A DNA stretch of 64,000 nucleotides from contig BCKK01000001.1 of the NCBI GenBank assembly GCA_001600615.1, forward strand, positions 2,594,108-2,658,107, in the 5' to 3' direction. This DNA comes from Dioszegia crocea. Lineage: Eukaryota; Basidiomycota; Tremellomycetes; Tremellales; Bulleribasidiaceae. Below the pieces are notes generated by a model. It was not told where the DNA came from. It worked only from the letters and a program-made list of their open reading frames with translations, and searched no databases. Each line of letters starts with the position of its first letter. Positions within the stretch are counted from its first letter, which is position 1. The position numbers and the translations under genes are program-made. This document shows positions 19,293 to 31,720 of this stretch, in pieces.

Positions 19293-22200
19293 CTAATCTT
19301 CTACTCTCTCATTCACTCTCCGCGTCAATTGAGACCAGACTGCCTCCCAACCTTTCTCGAACTCCTCCTGCGAAAATCTGTCTCTGGCCGACGCTCGAGC
19401 TGCCGTCCGCATCCTCACTTGATCCGCCTCGGGTAGTGAGAGAGCTGTATGTATCGCTTGCGCAAATTCGACTGGGGTCGTTGCATGATACCCTGATGCA
19501 GGATCAGTGGAAAGGCCGATGAACCCGGAGGATACACTAACCTGTTTGTTCTCCCCCATGAGGAATCACAATGTCCATCTTTGGGCCAGCGGAGGCATGT
19601 ACTATGGGCACAAGACCCGCGGCCTGGGTGATCAGCAGGTCCTCCTCGGGATGGGTAGCACGATACTCACCATGAACTCAACAACATTGATTCCGAAATG
19701 CTCATCCTGCATCGTGTTCAACCCTATGCTCGCGTTGCCCAGTCTATCGACGATTTCAGAATATGGTGCGTTGACGACGAACTCGACATTGTCCTGGTAG
19801 ATGTGATCAGCTACCACCTCTCTCTTTTGGAACACCGGCTGACCTGTATGCCGAGCTCGATGGCAAGCTTGTTGAGCTTATCCAGTCGAGTCTGATCACC
19901 TGCATCTCTCACACCGCCCATAAGCGTCAATGACACCTTGCCCTGACCCTCGCGATATGCGGGGTGAAGCTTAAACAACTCGGCCAAGGCATATAGTTGT
20001 TTGGAATGCTCTTTCTCAGGTCTGAAGGAGTCAGCTCTGGCAATTCAACCCACGTCAATGCTCTGATCAGCTCACCGGAACTGCGCAAGAGACACGATCC
20101 CCCTTCCCCTGTCGCTCAAATCACTAGCCACAAGACTCTGAACATCACAAGGCGGGTAAACAACCTTGCAGTCCTTCTTGTCCACTTTGTCGCCCCTCTC
20201 TACGTTCTTCCGCTCGGTGACTTCGTCCATCAATAAGAGACTCGCAAGTGTGCTCTTTTTGGCGGAAGACAGCAGTGTCTGAATGTGGTTCTGTGTCCAG
20301 GTCGAATTGGTCATGATGCTCTCGGCGAAGAGAAGTGAAGTAGCGTAGAGCGCAGTGAAGATGCTGTAGTATCTGATCAACGTCAGTTGTGATTCCGGCC
20401 GATACAGCTTCAGTTCTCTTTGACTTACACTAGCTTGACTTGCGAGATGAGCCAGCCCGACCTTCGACCTCCGCTCTCGACACCAGACTCCCTACTCTTC
20501 ACTCGCCGTACCATATCGGCAGAAACAGTGGGATAGTGCGTATACGCAGCGATGACGATTTCTCCTCCGGCAAAGGCTCGCACGAAGGGGTATGTGAAAG
20601 CGTGGCCCATGGTATCTACAGATCAGCCTCTGCCTGACAGTGGAGACGAGTGCTGGAAGGGTTGGGCTTACCAATGAAAATATCTCCCCATAGGCCGTCT
20701 TTACCAGCAAGACCCCCCCACGCGAGGCAGACACTGCCAAAGCTTTGACCGAGGAGTGTGAAGAAGCGCCAGTAGTTGTCGCTGATTAAGTATCTCGAGG
20801 GAAGAGGTATGAACTTGACGAGCTTGGGGTTGATATCAATTGAGAAGCGGTCCTGTCCACATCAGCCAGTTTCGCGATGCGGTACCACATCAGAGCTCAC
20901 CTTCGCTTTGGAGAGGATCATCTCCTTGCTCGCGAGCGGATAGTCTCCGGAATAGACAAGGCACACAGCTTCCGGCTGAGTCCTCTGAGTATAGGCAATT
21001 GCAGACCAAAGTACTCGCTCGCCACCACCACCGGCGTTACTGATTGTGTCAGCTGCCTCCTGACTCATATACTACATCGCTCTGCTCACCAGTAAGGATG
21101 CCAGAAACCGACGACCAACTTCCGCCCAGCTTTGGTAGGCGCTGTCTCCTTCGTCCCTGGTATGACCACATTCTCCTTCAGGCCCAATTCCTCCATCAAT
21201 TTCTTCCTCTTCTCCGTATTCTTGCTCCTCGCCCGCGCCAGAGCCAGATACGCCACACCTACTCCCAGCAGTGTAGTCACAGGGACGACACTCGCCAAGA
21301 GAGTCCAGTTGATGCCGTACTTCTTGAGCGCACCCCACAGGCCCACAAGTGCGATGACGATCGACTTGAAGACTGTGGCGGTGAAGCTGCCCCCGACGAC
21401 GTACCACAGTCCAACGGTGAACGCGGACCAGAGTACGTCCATGGATATGGAAGCCTGTGCAGGGTTGGTGAAGGCTTGCTTGAAGATCCAATGAGGGTCG
21501 CCTTTACCGGGAAAAGGGGGCAAGATAGTGGCAGTGTGTCGGGTGAAGAACATGGTGGTCACCACCCCGAACAATGTTTTAAGCTCAGAGTCGTGCTGGT
21601 CCGCCTTCTTGACTTGCCGTTCTGCTTCGGCGTCGTCGAGCGCGAGAACGGGTTCGTTGGGTTTACCGAGGGGTATGAAAGGCAAGAGCAAGACTACGTG
21701 CATTGCCAATAGGGTGGGCAGGAATTGCGAGGTGCCAGTGACGGAGGGTATGAGGTAGATCGTGTAAAAGGCGAGGAAGAGGCAAACGTATAGAGAAAGA
21801 GAGCCCCGAACGGCGTACTCGACCTGCTTTGCGCTTTTTCGAGGGTGAAGATAGACCGCCGCAAGGAATAGAGCTGTCGATACCGAAATGGCGACGAGCA
21901 TACCGAGGACGAGATACGCCCAGGGGTATTTGATGCCTCGCCGTGGACCTGTAATGTCAGGTGGCATCCGTCACCAGAAAGCCTCATACTTACTCTCACG
22001 ATATATGATGAAGGTAAGGATCACACTCCAGATGCAAATCCAGCTGCTCCACCACCAACTGATGGGAGTACCGCAGACGATCCCCCACGCTTCTTCGAAC
22101 AGTGCAGTGTTCTGTAGCCAGGTGCCAACTGTGGCAGATCCATGAGAGGAAGCATAGTTATTGTACGACCACTGGACATGTCAGAACATCGCAATACTTC

Positions 22201-22535
22201 GTTGAAGATCTGCATTTGAGGGGAAACAAGGCGTACTCGCATGTAATCGATCATGACTGGGCCGTTAGTTGGACTCATAGCTTCATTCAGGTAATGACTT
22301 TGGACTCACAGTACCATGTACATCCGAGAGCACCCACAGCTATGCGCAAGAACAGGAATGGCCTTCCTAAGAATAGGTCCTCGAGCTTGGCGGTGTCCGA
22401 GATAGATTGCCAGACTAGATACGAAACGCCCGCAATGAGCGCGAAGTAAGTGACGAAAATACCGATTGCGATAGGTTCAGTGCTGAGCAGCCATGAAGAG
22501 AGGCCCCCTGCGGCCCTGTTCAGAGGTTCGGGCAT
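19293..22535 (-). CDS. ALG11: Alg11 alpha-1,2-mannosyltransferase fused behind a polytopic membrane domain
   Basis: Twelve exons (minus): 22535-22310, 22256-22237, 22171-21994, 21948-21090, 21039-20901, 20852-20672, 20615-20429, 20372-20076, 20021-19844, 19793-19671, 19623-19542 and 19492-19293, giving 889 residues. From about residue 370 the protein is Alg11: an anchor helix, VGFWHPYCNAGGGGERVLW, IPLPSRYLISD, GHAFTYPFVR, HYPTVSADMV, SWTQNHI-type contacts, FRPEKEHSKQLYAL, NAPYSEIVDRL and MQDEHFGINVVEFMAAG. Alg11 adds the fourth and fifth mannose to the dolichol-linked oligosaccharide on the cytosolic ER face. Residues 1 to about 350 are seven or eight extra membrane helices with WWWSSWICIW and PRRGIKYPWAYLVLGMLVA, resembling uncharacterised fungal integral membrane proteins. 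Exon 4 encodes the end of that domain and the start of Alg11 in one frame. Exon 2 is only 20 nt. Confidence 0.9.
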
Positions 22536-22856
22536 GGTATATAGAGGTCTACTGGTGTGTGAGGTGCTGCGTATGGGTCTAACTTGGAATTCGCGCTGGA
22601 GCGGACTTAGCTGGGCGAACTTGCTTCCGACGGAAGCGATGGAGATTGATCGGCATCTCCGTCCACATGTCTGCAGCTGGTGCGAGCAGCTTGGCCATGG
22701 GCATGGGCATGGTCAAGTACCTTTGTACAGCTTACAATCATCTCTATATCCCTTCGACCGGAGGGCACTACACCCGTCGTTTGATCAGCCTGATATCAGT
22801 CCGGGAGATGGCTCAAAAATAATAATAAAATCCGAGACACCCGACGAAACAGCTCG
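22536..22856. other. Divergent promoter region, ALG11 fusion and hypothetical membrane gene
   Basis: 321 bp between two divergent start codons, with a short run of GGGCAT repeats near 22695. No further gene is supported. Confidence 0.5.
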
Positions 22857-23836
22857 ATGATGATGTGTCTGAAAGACCTGCTACTCTATGTAGTACTACT
22901 GCCTATACCTGTGAGTTACCTGCATCAGTTGGCCACGCCTCTTTGCTCATACGACTAGTCTGCGTCTCCACTGCTCATCGGACTATATTGGCTAGCTGTA
23001 GTCCTGTCCATCCGGCCTTGTGGTTATTGTATCGCCCTCGTAAGTCTTCGCTCCGTTCCTTATCGTGGTTGAGAGTGCTTTGAACTACAGCTCGCCCTCT
23101 GTAGCACAAAGATAGCCACAGGCTGACGTCTCAGTTCATCATCATCTACCTCACCACCTCTCCATCCTCGCCATTCCTCACCATTCCCGCTCCCCAACTC
23201 CCCGTCAACCCCCTCAAACCATTGACTTCCCCTCTATCCGACCGAAGCTGGCTCACATGGAACAATGGAGCATGGTGGGACCCTGCCATTGTGGGCTACA
23301 CCGAAATCGCCTCGGTATATCAAAAGGCGAATGATGACCGCCTTTCGGTAAACAACCAGACCTCACGGCCGGATGAAGTGAGATCCCCATCTCTACGAGA
23401 GGAGAGTCAGCCCGCCTCCAGTGGGTCTCCGGGCGGCTGGTGGTCTAGATCGTCATGGCGTCAATCAGCTGTATCCTCCCCTTCCGCCGACCCCGCTCCC
23501 CCTGCCTCATCAGAGACCATATCGGCTGTTGAGTCTCCCTCGGTAACCGTTCCATTACCGGCCAATTACTTCGATCTACGATGGGCTGGAATAGGCTTTG
23601 TCCTCGATGTGGGGCTGACCAGGTCCGAGGAAGGCATGAAGTGGGAGTTGGCGGATGCGAAGAGGGCGGTTGCGAGAAAGGCGTCACATGATGGCAGGGA
23701 GGGGAACAGCGACGAGGCGAAAGGTGTTGGGAAGGGATCTGGAGATAAGCGGAGGGCCACGTCAAGTCCTACCTCCAAGGATACTTCCAGCACATGGAGC
23801 GTCTGGGATAGTGCGAGCTTTCTAGGCAGTTGGTGA
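22857..23836 (+). CDS. Hypothetical membrane protein with N-terminal helices
   Basis: Three exons, 22857-22910, 22959-23039 and 23135-23836, give 278 residues. Three consecutive ATG codons open the frame and the first is used here. Splicing joins hydrophobic stretches encoded by exon 1 (DLLLYVVLLPIP), exon 2 (LLIGLYWLAVVLSI) and the exon 2/3 junction (CIALFIIIYLTT) into two or three membrane segments. After these come a segment with WLTWNNGAWWDPAIVGY, a Ser/Pro-rich loop, and a charged C-terminal part with YFDLRWAGIGFVLDVGL. I do not recognise the family. All three junctions keep frame and every intron has standard ends, which supports the model. Confidence 0.55.
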
Positions 23837-24474
23837 TGTATAGAGTATATCAGGTCTGCAGCTGCCTTGTCTTTTGCCTCTGACATTTAGCTTTCCAATC
23901 GATAACAAAGCTCCTCGCATTCCGACGCAGTTATGACGGATCTGAGTCCGCTGTCATAGTATCATATGTATGTACTACATCCAGCAGCTGTGCCAGCTTG
24001 CAAGCTACGTATCATACCCCGATTCGACCATCTTCGGCTCTGATCCGGTCCAGGCACCAGGCACCGGCCGGCGGGATGGCGCTTTACGTACAGGCCGGCG
24101 CCACCCAAACGGATGGACCCAACTGACGAGCCATCTCATTAAGACTATCCTTTGCCGCTGTTCGTTTCTTCAAACGCCACTCGGCGCGGCGCTGGATGAG
24201 ACGAAATGTTTTACGGTTTGCGATGCCCGTTTGATCCCAAGTTCGCTGCTCACATCTTGTCACATCGAACGCACTGCAGAGCATCGTCGATCATCGATCA
24301 AGATCGTTAGACGATTCTATCGAAATCACCCAAGGTCTGATATAAACACATCAGAGTCCCGTCCCCTTCGACAAGCAAGCTGCCAGCAAGTCTGCTACGA
24401 GCTAGCACGCGAAGCACCCAATCTAACAACCGTTCGACACTCGTCAAAGAGAAAATTTGCGCGACAGCGAGGCT
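23837..24474. other. Promoter region of the DUF6534-like gene
   Basis: Contains the 3' UTR of the preceding gene and the upstream region of the next. An open frame covers 23970-24551 but its composition and missing homology argue against coding. Confidence 0.5.
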
Positions 24475-26479
24475 ATGCCTTCGTTGATGTTACCGCCCGG
24501 TCTTGTCGAGCGACATGCGGCCCGACTAATTGCGCGGAAGCCTCTGCTTGAGATGACAGCAGATGAGCTCGTACAAGCATACGTGAGTATCCGCTGCAGA
24601 ACTACAGAAGTCAGGCTGTAGCTGACCTCCTTGTAGATGTCACCGCTAACACTTGGGGTGTATATGAGTTTCTTCCTATATGGGCTGTTCATTGTGAGTC
24701 GAGCTATTTTGAGATGCCTAGGTCTTGCTGATAATCCTAGCTATCGGTATGTTCGTCAGATCGTGACAATGGGACAATCTATTGACCCTTTAGCTTTTCA
24801 TGTACTTTGCCAAATTCCGCAGAGATACTTGGTTGAATCGCATTGTTGTAAGTTAATCGTCACCGTTGTCGAGCTTGGACTCCGTTACTGACGCACCAGG
24901 TTATCGTATGCCTACTCTATGCTACAGCAAAGCCTATATGAGTTCTGACACTGACTCATCAGCTACTAGCCTGCTTCACGACAGTCGACACCGTTTCAGG
25001 CGGAGTACGCATATTTAGAATAACAGTCTTGCATCCCAACAATCTTGCATATGTCAGTCCAACCCCTGTACCTTCATGCCCATCACTGATACCGCTCAGG
25101 TCCTGGACGTCACACAGCGCCCTGAGGATTGGATATGTACCCTTTTCCTCCTCTGCACCATCCTCCTCAGCCAGCTCTTCCTATGCTTCCGCATCCTCTC
25201 CTTCGCGCGCAAAATGTCAGACTGGGCAGGACCACGCGCAAGGGTGAAGATGGGATTGATGGCCGGGGGGTTGGGGTTGGTTTGGTTGGCATGTCTCGGC
25301 GTCAGTATCGCCAATTGTGTCGTCTTCTACGTGAGTCTATGGCATCTGCCACCCGTAGGACACTTCACTGATACCTTGGGCAGAAGACTCAGAATTACCT
25401 AGAACTTCTCCTTCCGACCTCGCCACTCGCTTGGTCCTTCCGGAAGACCAGTCTTCTCATGCCTTGTGTGCTTTGCGTGAGTAGCCCTTCGCTAAGATCA
25501 AAGCCTTGGGTCAGCTGATCAGGGCAGATCATGGATATCATGATTGCGATCATCATGACCGTCCAGTATCGCAAAGCCAAAGTGAGCACCGTGTCTCCGC
25601 ATTCCTCGTCAAACTGTACTAACAATCCCTACAGACTGGCTATGGCGACTCGAACCGTATCCTCGAAGTGCTCATTACCGTCGTTGTGCGCAACGGCGTT
25701 CTCATAGCAGTCGTCATGGTCATCCAATTCGTCGTAACTTTGACGTAAGTCCCACCGATCCTTCTCAGTGTATTCCCGCCTAACATCTCAGTGCCGTCCT
25801 ATGGGGCAACTTCCTCCCTCTGTGCTACGGGAAATTGCACGCCCTCACCGTCCTCTGCATCCTCACTGAGCCCCGCCTCGCTCATTCCAAATACAACCAG
25901 AACCCTACCGATCTGGACCACGAGAACGCCGGACCAGTCCATACACCACATATGGACTACACACGACCCAGCCAGCTTGCCACAATTTCGGCCGGATACA
26001 GCTCGTCTCAGACTGCCGAAGTGGCGAGTAGACGGCGAAAACCACGGCGATACTCTACCAGCTCATTTGAGTCTCGAGGCCGCCGGCGCTCAGACCTGTT
26101 ACCGTACGATGGAGATGGTTATGAATATGACGATAGTCAGGCGGTTGGGTCTAGGAATACGGTGCGATCAGGCAAGGATGAAAGGGGTGGTCAAAGCGAT
26201 TCGACGCTGGATAAAACCAAGGATTACCGCCCAGGGTTGATGGGTCGGAAAATCTCAGAAGCGCCTACTGCCTCGTCTGGGAATACGGCGTTGAATCCAG
26301 GGACACCCGTGTACGAGTTGAAGAGCGGTGATGTGGAACTAGGCCCAGACAGGGGAGACGTCACAGTGGGAGATGGACTGGTGGTTCAGATTGAGGAGAA
26401 GGAAGAATCGGCGGGCTCGTTCTTGAAGCCGAAGGACAAGAAGGGGTCAGAGCAAGATGAGGACGAGAGGAAGCAATGA
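24475..26479 (+). CDS. Seven-helix membrane protein of the DUF6534 kind, with two 6-nt microexons
   Basis: Eleven exons: 24475-24582, 24637-24693, 24741-24746, 24794-24847, 24900-24905, 24963-25052, 25100-25330, 25384-25476, 25528-25581, 25635-25744 and 25792-26479, giving 498 residues. The order of helices is typical of basidiomycete DUF6534 proteins: TLGVYMSFFLYGLFI, then a segment with FAKFRRDTWLNRIVV, then LACFTTVDTV, LLSQLFLCFRILSFARK, a helix pair, and the C-terminal GKLHALTVLCILTEPRL. A 150-residue Ser/Glu/Lys-rich cytosolic tail follows. Exons 3 and 5 are just 6 nt (codons for LS and VI), and both have perfect AG and GT borders. The family is expanded in mushrooms and yeasts; the function is unknown. 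Confidence 0.75.
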
Positions 26480-26638
26480 GGGATCAGATGGGGAATGTTG
26501 GGACACTTTTCTTGCGATACCTGGCATGTTTGATATGCATGGGATTTTGGGTAATGATTGATTCTGTACATGATGTGATGGTGGGTGTACATGATCCGAT
26601 GTGCAACATGATTGAGACGACTGTACTGCTGTCCGGCT

Positions 26639-29600
26639 CTACTTCCTGCGTGATCCCCTGGCTCTACTTGCCCCTCCGCGCCCACGCGAGCCGCCCCTCC
26701 CACCTCTCGTGCTTGTTCTCGATCCACCACCACCGCCGCCGCCGCCCTCTTCATTCGGACAATCAGATGACCAGTGTCCCGCTTGGCCACACTTGAAGCA
26801 TTCTGAAGTATCAGCTTTAAGTTCTGGACGAAGCCTAATTGTAAAGCAAAATCACCTCCGGGCTTGCTTCCGCCCCCTAGTCCTCCGCCTCCTCTCGACC
26901 CCGGACCTGGTCCCCGGCCACCACCATTCGACCTCGACCCGCCCTGATCTTCGTTCGGACATGCACTAGCCCAATGTCCCGTTTGGTGGCATTTATAACA
27001 CTCTGCCAGAGCGTCAGCTGTGATGTACCCTGGGGATGGAGATTTTCAGCTCACCATCATTAGCACCTCCACCGCCACCTGCTGATGCTCCGCCCCGTCC
27101 ACCGCCCCCTCTTGCAGGCGCAGCAGAACGAGAAGGTCCTGCTTCATTCGGACAAGCATTCGCCCAATGTCCAGTCTGTCCGCACTTGAAGCATTCTGAC
27201 CCATCAGCTTCGCATTTCTTTTCCGCTGGACATATTGCTCACCTCCGCTCCCGCCGCCACCACCGCCCCCATTCCCACTTGGCGTCCGCTGCGCATTCCT
27301 AGAGCCTTGATTTGCTCGACTGGGCGCAGCGACATTCATAGGCGTTCCCTCGACATCATCGTCCCAAGCGAAGAACTTGCACCGCGCCATGACGCTACTG
27401 GGACATGACCTGGCGGGGTGTGAGCTTTGCCGTCACTTTTTAAGGAACGCAGGAGCTCACCAGAATCGCCGACCCTTGTTCGCGCCCTCCTTACCGACCG
27501 TGGCTGAGTTGGCTTCGAGATCACAATCACAGCGCAGGCAGCCATCATCCCCTACGACTGCCGCGCTCGATCTGGAGTTCTCGCCGGGACCCTTTACGGA
27601 TCAGCCAGAATGCGCTTTGGTAGGGTAATGACGACTTACAGCAGCGGCATTCGTTCTTTGCCGTTTGGCAGGTGGTGGGGATGCTGCCCGAGGTCGTCGG
27701 CTGGGTCCGGCAGCTGCGGGTCCAGATCCAGCTCCAGCTTGATCCGCCCATTCCTGAAATCATCAGTTAGTCGCTCTTGTCGCTGAGTCCAGTGAAGGTT
27801 GACGCACGAAATACCCGCATTGGTCGCCTTGCGGCTTCGTACAGGTCCAAAATTGTCGTCCTTGATTCGCAGCTGATTTCGTTGCCGTCCTCAACACCGC
27901 GTCGGTACCACATTGACAGGTCGGTGTACCGCCTGGCTTGGTGTCATCATCTGAAAAGTCAGCTTTGCGCCTAACGAGCTGCTTGACGCGGCAACTGACC
28001 TTGATCTCGATCTGCCGCCCTTCTTCTCGGCGCGGGGGCGTCACCGCCTGCTGCTGCCCCTCTCCCGCGACCCCTTCCTCTCGCTACTGCTCCTCGTGCT
28101 GCTCCTCTACCTCTACCCCTCACAGCTCCCCCTCCAGGCGCCGGACCTCCTCCGCCTTCATCATCGTCGTCGTCGTCATCCTCATCGTCGTCATCTCTGC
28201 GCCCTCTTGCCCCACCTGCCCCACCTGCACCCCCACCACGCCCGCCTCTGGGTCCAGCTCCACGTCCACCCCTAGCTGCACCCCTTGCCGCGCCTCTCCC
28301 GCCTCTCCCGCCCCTCGCTGCTGCCCTCAGTGCATCCTGCTCCTCTCCTTGACCGTGAAGATAGTGGTTGACACGCTGTGCGGTCAGCTAAACCCTGAAT
28401 CAGGAGGCTGCACGTCTGCTCACCTCGACAATAGTGTCAAACTCCCTTCTGGCTCTGATGAAAACCTCCTTGTATTCCTCGACCGACTGATCCAGCACTT
28501 CTCGCTTATGTCTGACCCCATCACAGATCAATTGCATCTTGTACTCGGTCTACGGATCGTCAGCTAGGGCAAAGGCATTGTTTCAGACGCATTTGCTCAC
28601 CTCAGCCCGAAGTTGGGGTTTGCTCAAGGACCGATCAAACCCAATCCGATTATACCCCTCAACGAGCCCTATACCCAGGAGAGACGGCACGAGGTACTTT
28701 ATACGGGCTTCTTGCTTCTCCTTGACATACTCGCGCTCGATGATCTTTGCGATATGCTCGGCGATAGTAGCATCCGTTCCTGGGAACATGAGCTTGTGAT
28801 CAAGCCCTTCGGAAGGCACTGTCGAACTCACCAATCCCGTTCTTATCCATCAGACCAACCAAATCCGCCTCAGTGAGAAGATTCGGACGGCTCGTTTGCC
28901 CCTCCTTCAGATCACAAACGTCCGGCATGAATTGCTCGCCTTCTTGGAAATCGGGCAGAGAGTTCCCATTCCACTTATCGTAGGGGTAAACTTCGAGGTA
29001 ATTGCGATGCAGCACGACCAGTCCTAATTATCAGTTTTCTGGATAGCGCAGACTAGCATGACAACTGACCGCTAGCTGAGAACATCTCTCCAGCTATGTC
29101 CGCCTCGACCGTCGTTGTCTTTCCCTCTGCATTGCGATGACACGAAGCGAGAAAGCGCCTAGTCACCAGCTCGTACACTCTCTTTTCGTCTCCGTCGAGG
29201 TTGACAGCGGCGGCAGTAGGATGAATGGGAGGATGGGCTTTATCGTTCTTTCGACCGTTTCGGGGCGTCTGAAACTCGCCATCGACCAACCTGATTGAGT
29301 GAGCTGACGTATGCCTTCAGGGAGATTACGATAACTCACCTTTGGGCAAATCCTCCCCATGTCGGGTCAACAGTCTGTTTTTGGACCAAAGAGTTGAAAT
29401 CAAAGTCTTTGTCGTATTGGTCGGTCTCGGTACGTGGATAGCTGAGAAATCCCTTCTGATATAGCTTTTCAGCCATCTGCACGGTCAGTGTTTGCCAATT
29501 GCCAGACTCACATCTAAGACCCGCTTGGGGGCCAGATGCAAGAGCCTTGAGCCTGATTGCTGCAGGTCCACAGTGGTCAGGGGTAGGGGTTTCCTTAAGA

Positions 29601-30912
29601 GGTAAGCTGTAATTTCAGAGGATCGAATGGAGACAACTCACCATTTTGTTGTCGGCTTCGTTTCTACCTTGGTGACAGTTGCCAGCGGATCCGTAGCACA
29701 CTGCTCAAACAACACAATTGCCGCCTCCATGTCGAACAGATGATTCCGCCTCCACTTGAACTCCACAAGTCGAGTCTCTGGATCCTGCCCTTCAGATTCG
29801 GCATCATCGTCGACTCTGTTGATTGCGACGTAGATGTACCAGAAAGTCTCGGGGATGAAGGCTTGGACGCGGCTGTACTGATCGACGACGAAGCCAAGAG
29901 TGGGGAACTGACAGGGACCTAATAAAGTCAGCTTGGTGGAGACTGCAGAAGACCAGACTCCGAATAGCTGACCATATGAGATGACCTGTTCCGACAAGTC
30001 CGGAATCCTAGTTTGAAGCGCCATCGTCATCAGCCTCGTGAAGGCAGCACCGATGCGCAGATCTAGGGCTATACGCGTTTCGACCGCGTCCGCTTGTCTT
30101 TGATCCAGATTGTTGGCTTGACGACACGCTTGATGGATCTGTCTGACCTCGTCAGCTTGACCACATAGACAACGCGGTTCGTGTAGCTGACTTACGCTGG
30201 AATGATGGCGCTAAATCTGGCTCTCTTCACTGTGAGTCGCCGATTTGCCCGAACGCAAACTGTTGCAACTTCCGAGCCGATGTGTTCTCCTTCTCGATCA
30301 CAATCCGTCCAGATGATTAAGAGGTCGGCATTTCTAGCTTCGTTTTGAAGATTACGCTCTACTTGCTTCATATTCTAAGGCATCAGCAGACTTTCATGCG
30401 AACATGCAATGAGGTCAGACTTACCCCCTCCACTTTGGTGATGATTTGAGCATCAAAGAGAGCGAAAGGGTCACAGGATGTCCATTTCCGATGATCATCA
30501 TCGAAGTCCTGACAATGTTAGCTATGGGCCGAGCAACCTTATCCACGCGGCAACAAAACTCACGGATGAGGTTAGATGGCCCAATACAGCTGTGACTGTG
30601 AAGTCTGCTCCCCCTCGAGCTGGACCTAAGGGAGGTGGAAGGTTATAGTCAAAGTCATAATTGCGGATGTATTGGTGCCCGCTAACACGCTGCAGCGTCA
30701 GCCTTACTTCGCCAACTGGCAGTATGAAGCATCTCATGACTTCCTCTCCCTGGACTCGCCACTCAGAAACTCTCCCAACCAGACTTCCGTTCAGTCTGCT
30801 CATTTGCATCCAAAGCAAGCCTGCAACTCACAGTGTCCCACCTCCCGCCTGATAAGATCTGAGTAATGCTCTTGGCAATACTAGGCTTCTCCGCCACACA
30901 TAGCACTTTCAT
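26639..30912 (-). CDS. TOP3: DNA topoisomerase III with GRF and CCHC zinc-finger tail
   Basis: Twenty exons (minus): 30912-30832, 30689-30564, 30508-30425, 30374-30196, 30142-29973, 29918-29642, 29593-29512, 29476-29340, 29290-29070, 29023-28832, 28779-28601, 28549-28424, 28375-28000, 27950-27808, 27753-27640, 27591-27461, 27397-27243, 27195-27055, 27002-26856 and 26802-26639, giving 1074 residues. The start MKVLCVAEKPSIAKSI is the type IA Toprim motif. TDCDREGEHIG gives the metal-binding acidic residues, and FLSYPRTET holds the catalytic Tyr near residue 346. After a Gly/Arg/Asp-rich linker come two GRF zinc fingers (residues from about 750 and 845) and three CCHC knuckles (about 925, 972 and 1021), each CFKCGQTGHWANAC-like. 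Top3 works with RecQ helicase and Rmi1 to dissolve recombination intermediates. The CCHC-rich tail resembles animal TOP3A more than budding yeast Top3. Confidence 0.93.
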
Positions 30913-31720
30913 CCTCCTTCCTTCCCCCTCCTCCCTGACTGTATGGGCTGATCGGAGCCGCTGGGCGTGTAGTCGTTGGACGATGGAGCAGACGAGAGGT
31001 CTTGTCTGCAATGACAAAGGATTGGAGCGTCTCAGCAGAGCTTACTGTCACGCCATCCTATCTTATCGTTGTATAGCTGGATGAAGGAAGATGAATGCAG
31101 TTGTATGTATAGAAAGTTGAGTGGACAGTCGAGTGGAGGTGGACTTCAAAACAGGCGCGACTATTTACTTCCGTCCCTTTACGTACACACGCGCGTGTTT
31201 CAGACAGGTCCGTGAGCCCAAATCTGAAACAGCAGGGGAAAGGGAAAGAGGGGGGTCAAGCTGTCTCTCCCTCGCCCAACCATGTATGCATAAGATAGGT
31301 CCTGGGACATGCGTACCAGGGTACTGTGTACGCTTCCGAGATGCTGACCGAAAAACAACGTGCCGTATGCGGAACGCCCCCTGCTCAGCGTTTCCAATTT
31401 GCAGAGACATCGCCATTTGCCCGAGTTGCTTTTCCAATCGGATTTCCAAGGCGGTTTCGCGCCGCTTCCAAGCAGCCTCAAGCTCCAAGACCATATAAAG
31501 AGACCCCTCTTGTGGCAGTCACGCCCACACCTTCCTACCTCCTTCCCAATCCAGACACGTATACATCCACTCACTAATTCACCAAGCACCACCCCACCTC
31601 CCCCACTCCAGATCTGATACTATCACGGAAGCAAAACCACTCTGCCGCGAGTCGAACTTTTTTTTCTCCGACCACCTACCGAGCAACGTTTCCAACACTC
31701 GTTTCATCCATCTCACCTAT
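30913..31720. promoter_or_regulatory. Divergent promoter region of TOP3 and SHMT
   Basis: 808 bp between divergent start codons. TATAAA at 31494-31499 lies 222 bp before the first SHMT ATG and is a plausible TATA box in a CT-rich leader. On the TOP3 side a possible leader intron (GTAAGC at about 31050 to TTGCAG at about 31008) precedes an open, ATG-less stretch. No other gene is supported. Confidence 0.5.

Noticed and set aside
23970..24551. 193-codon frame before the DUF6534-like gene
   Set aside because: It overlaps the first exon of a better-supported gene in another frame and shows no recognisable domain.
30913..31017. In-frame N-terminal extension of topoisomerase III that looks like a mitochondrial presequence
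   Set aside because: It begins at TTG, not ATG, and a likely leader-intron acceptor (TTGCAG) lies at its start. I found no in-frame ATG upstream, so the start is placed at 30912.
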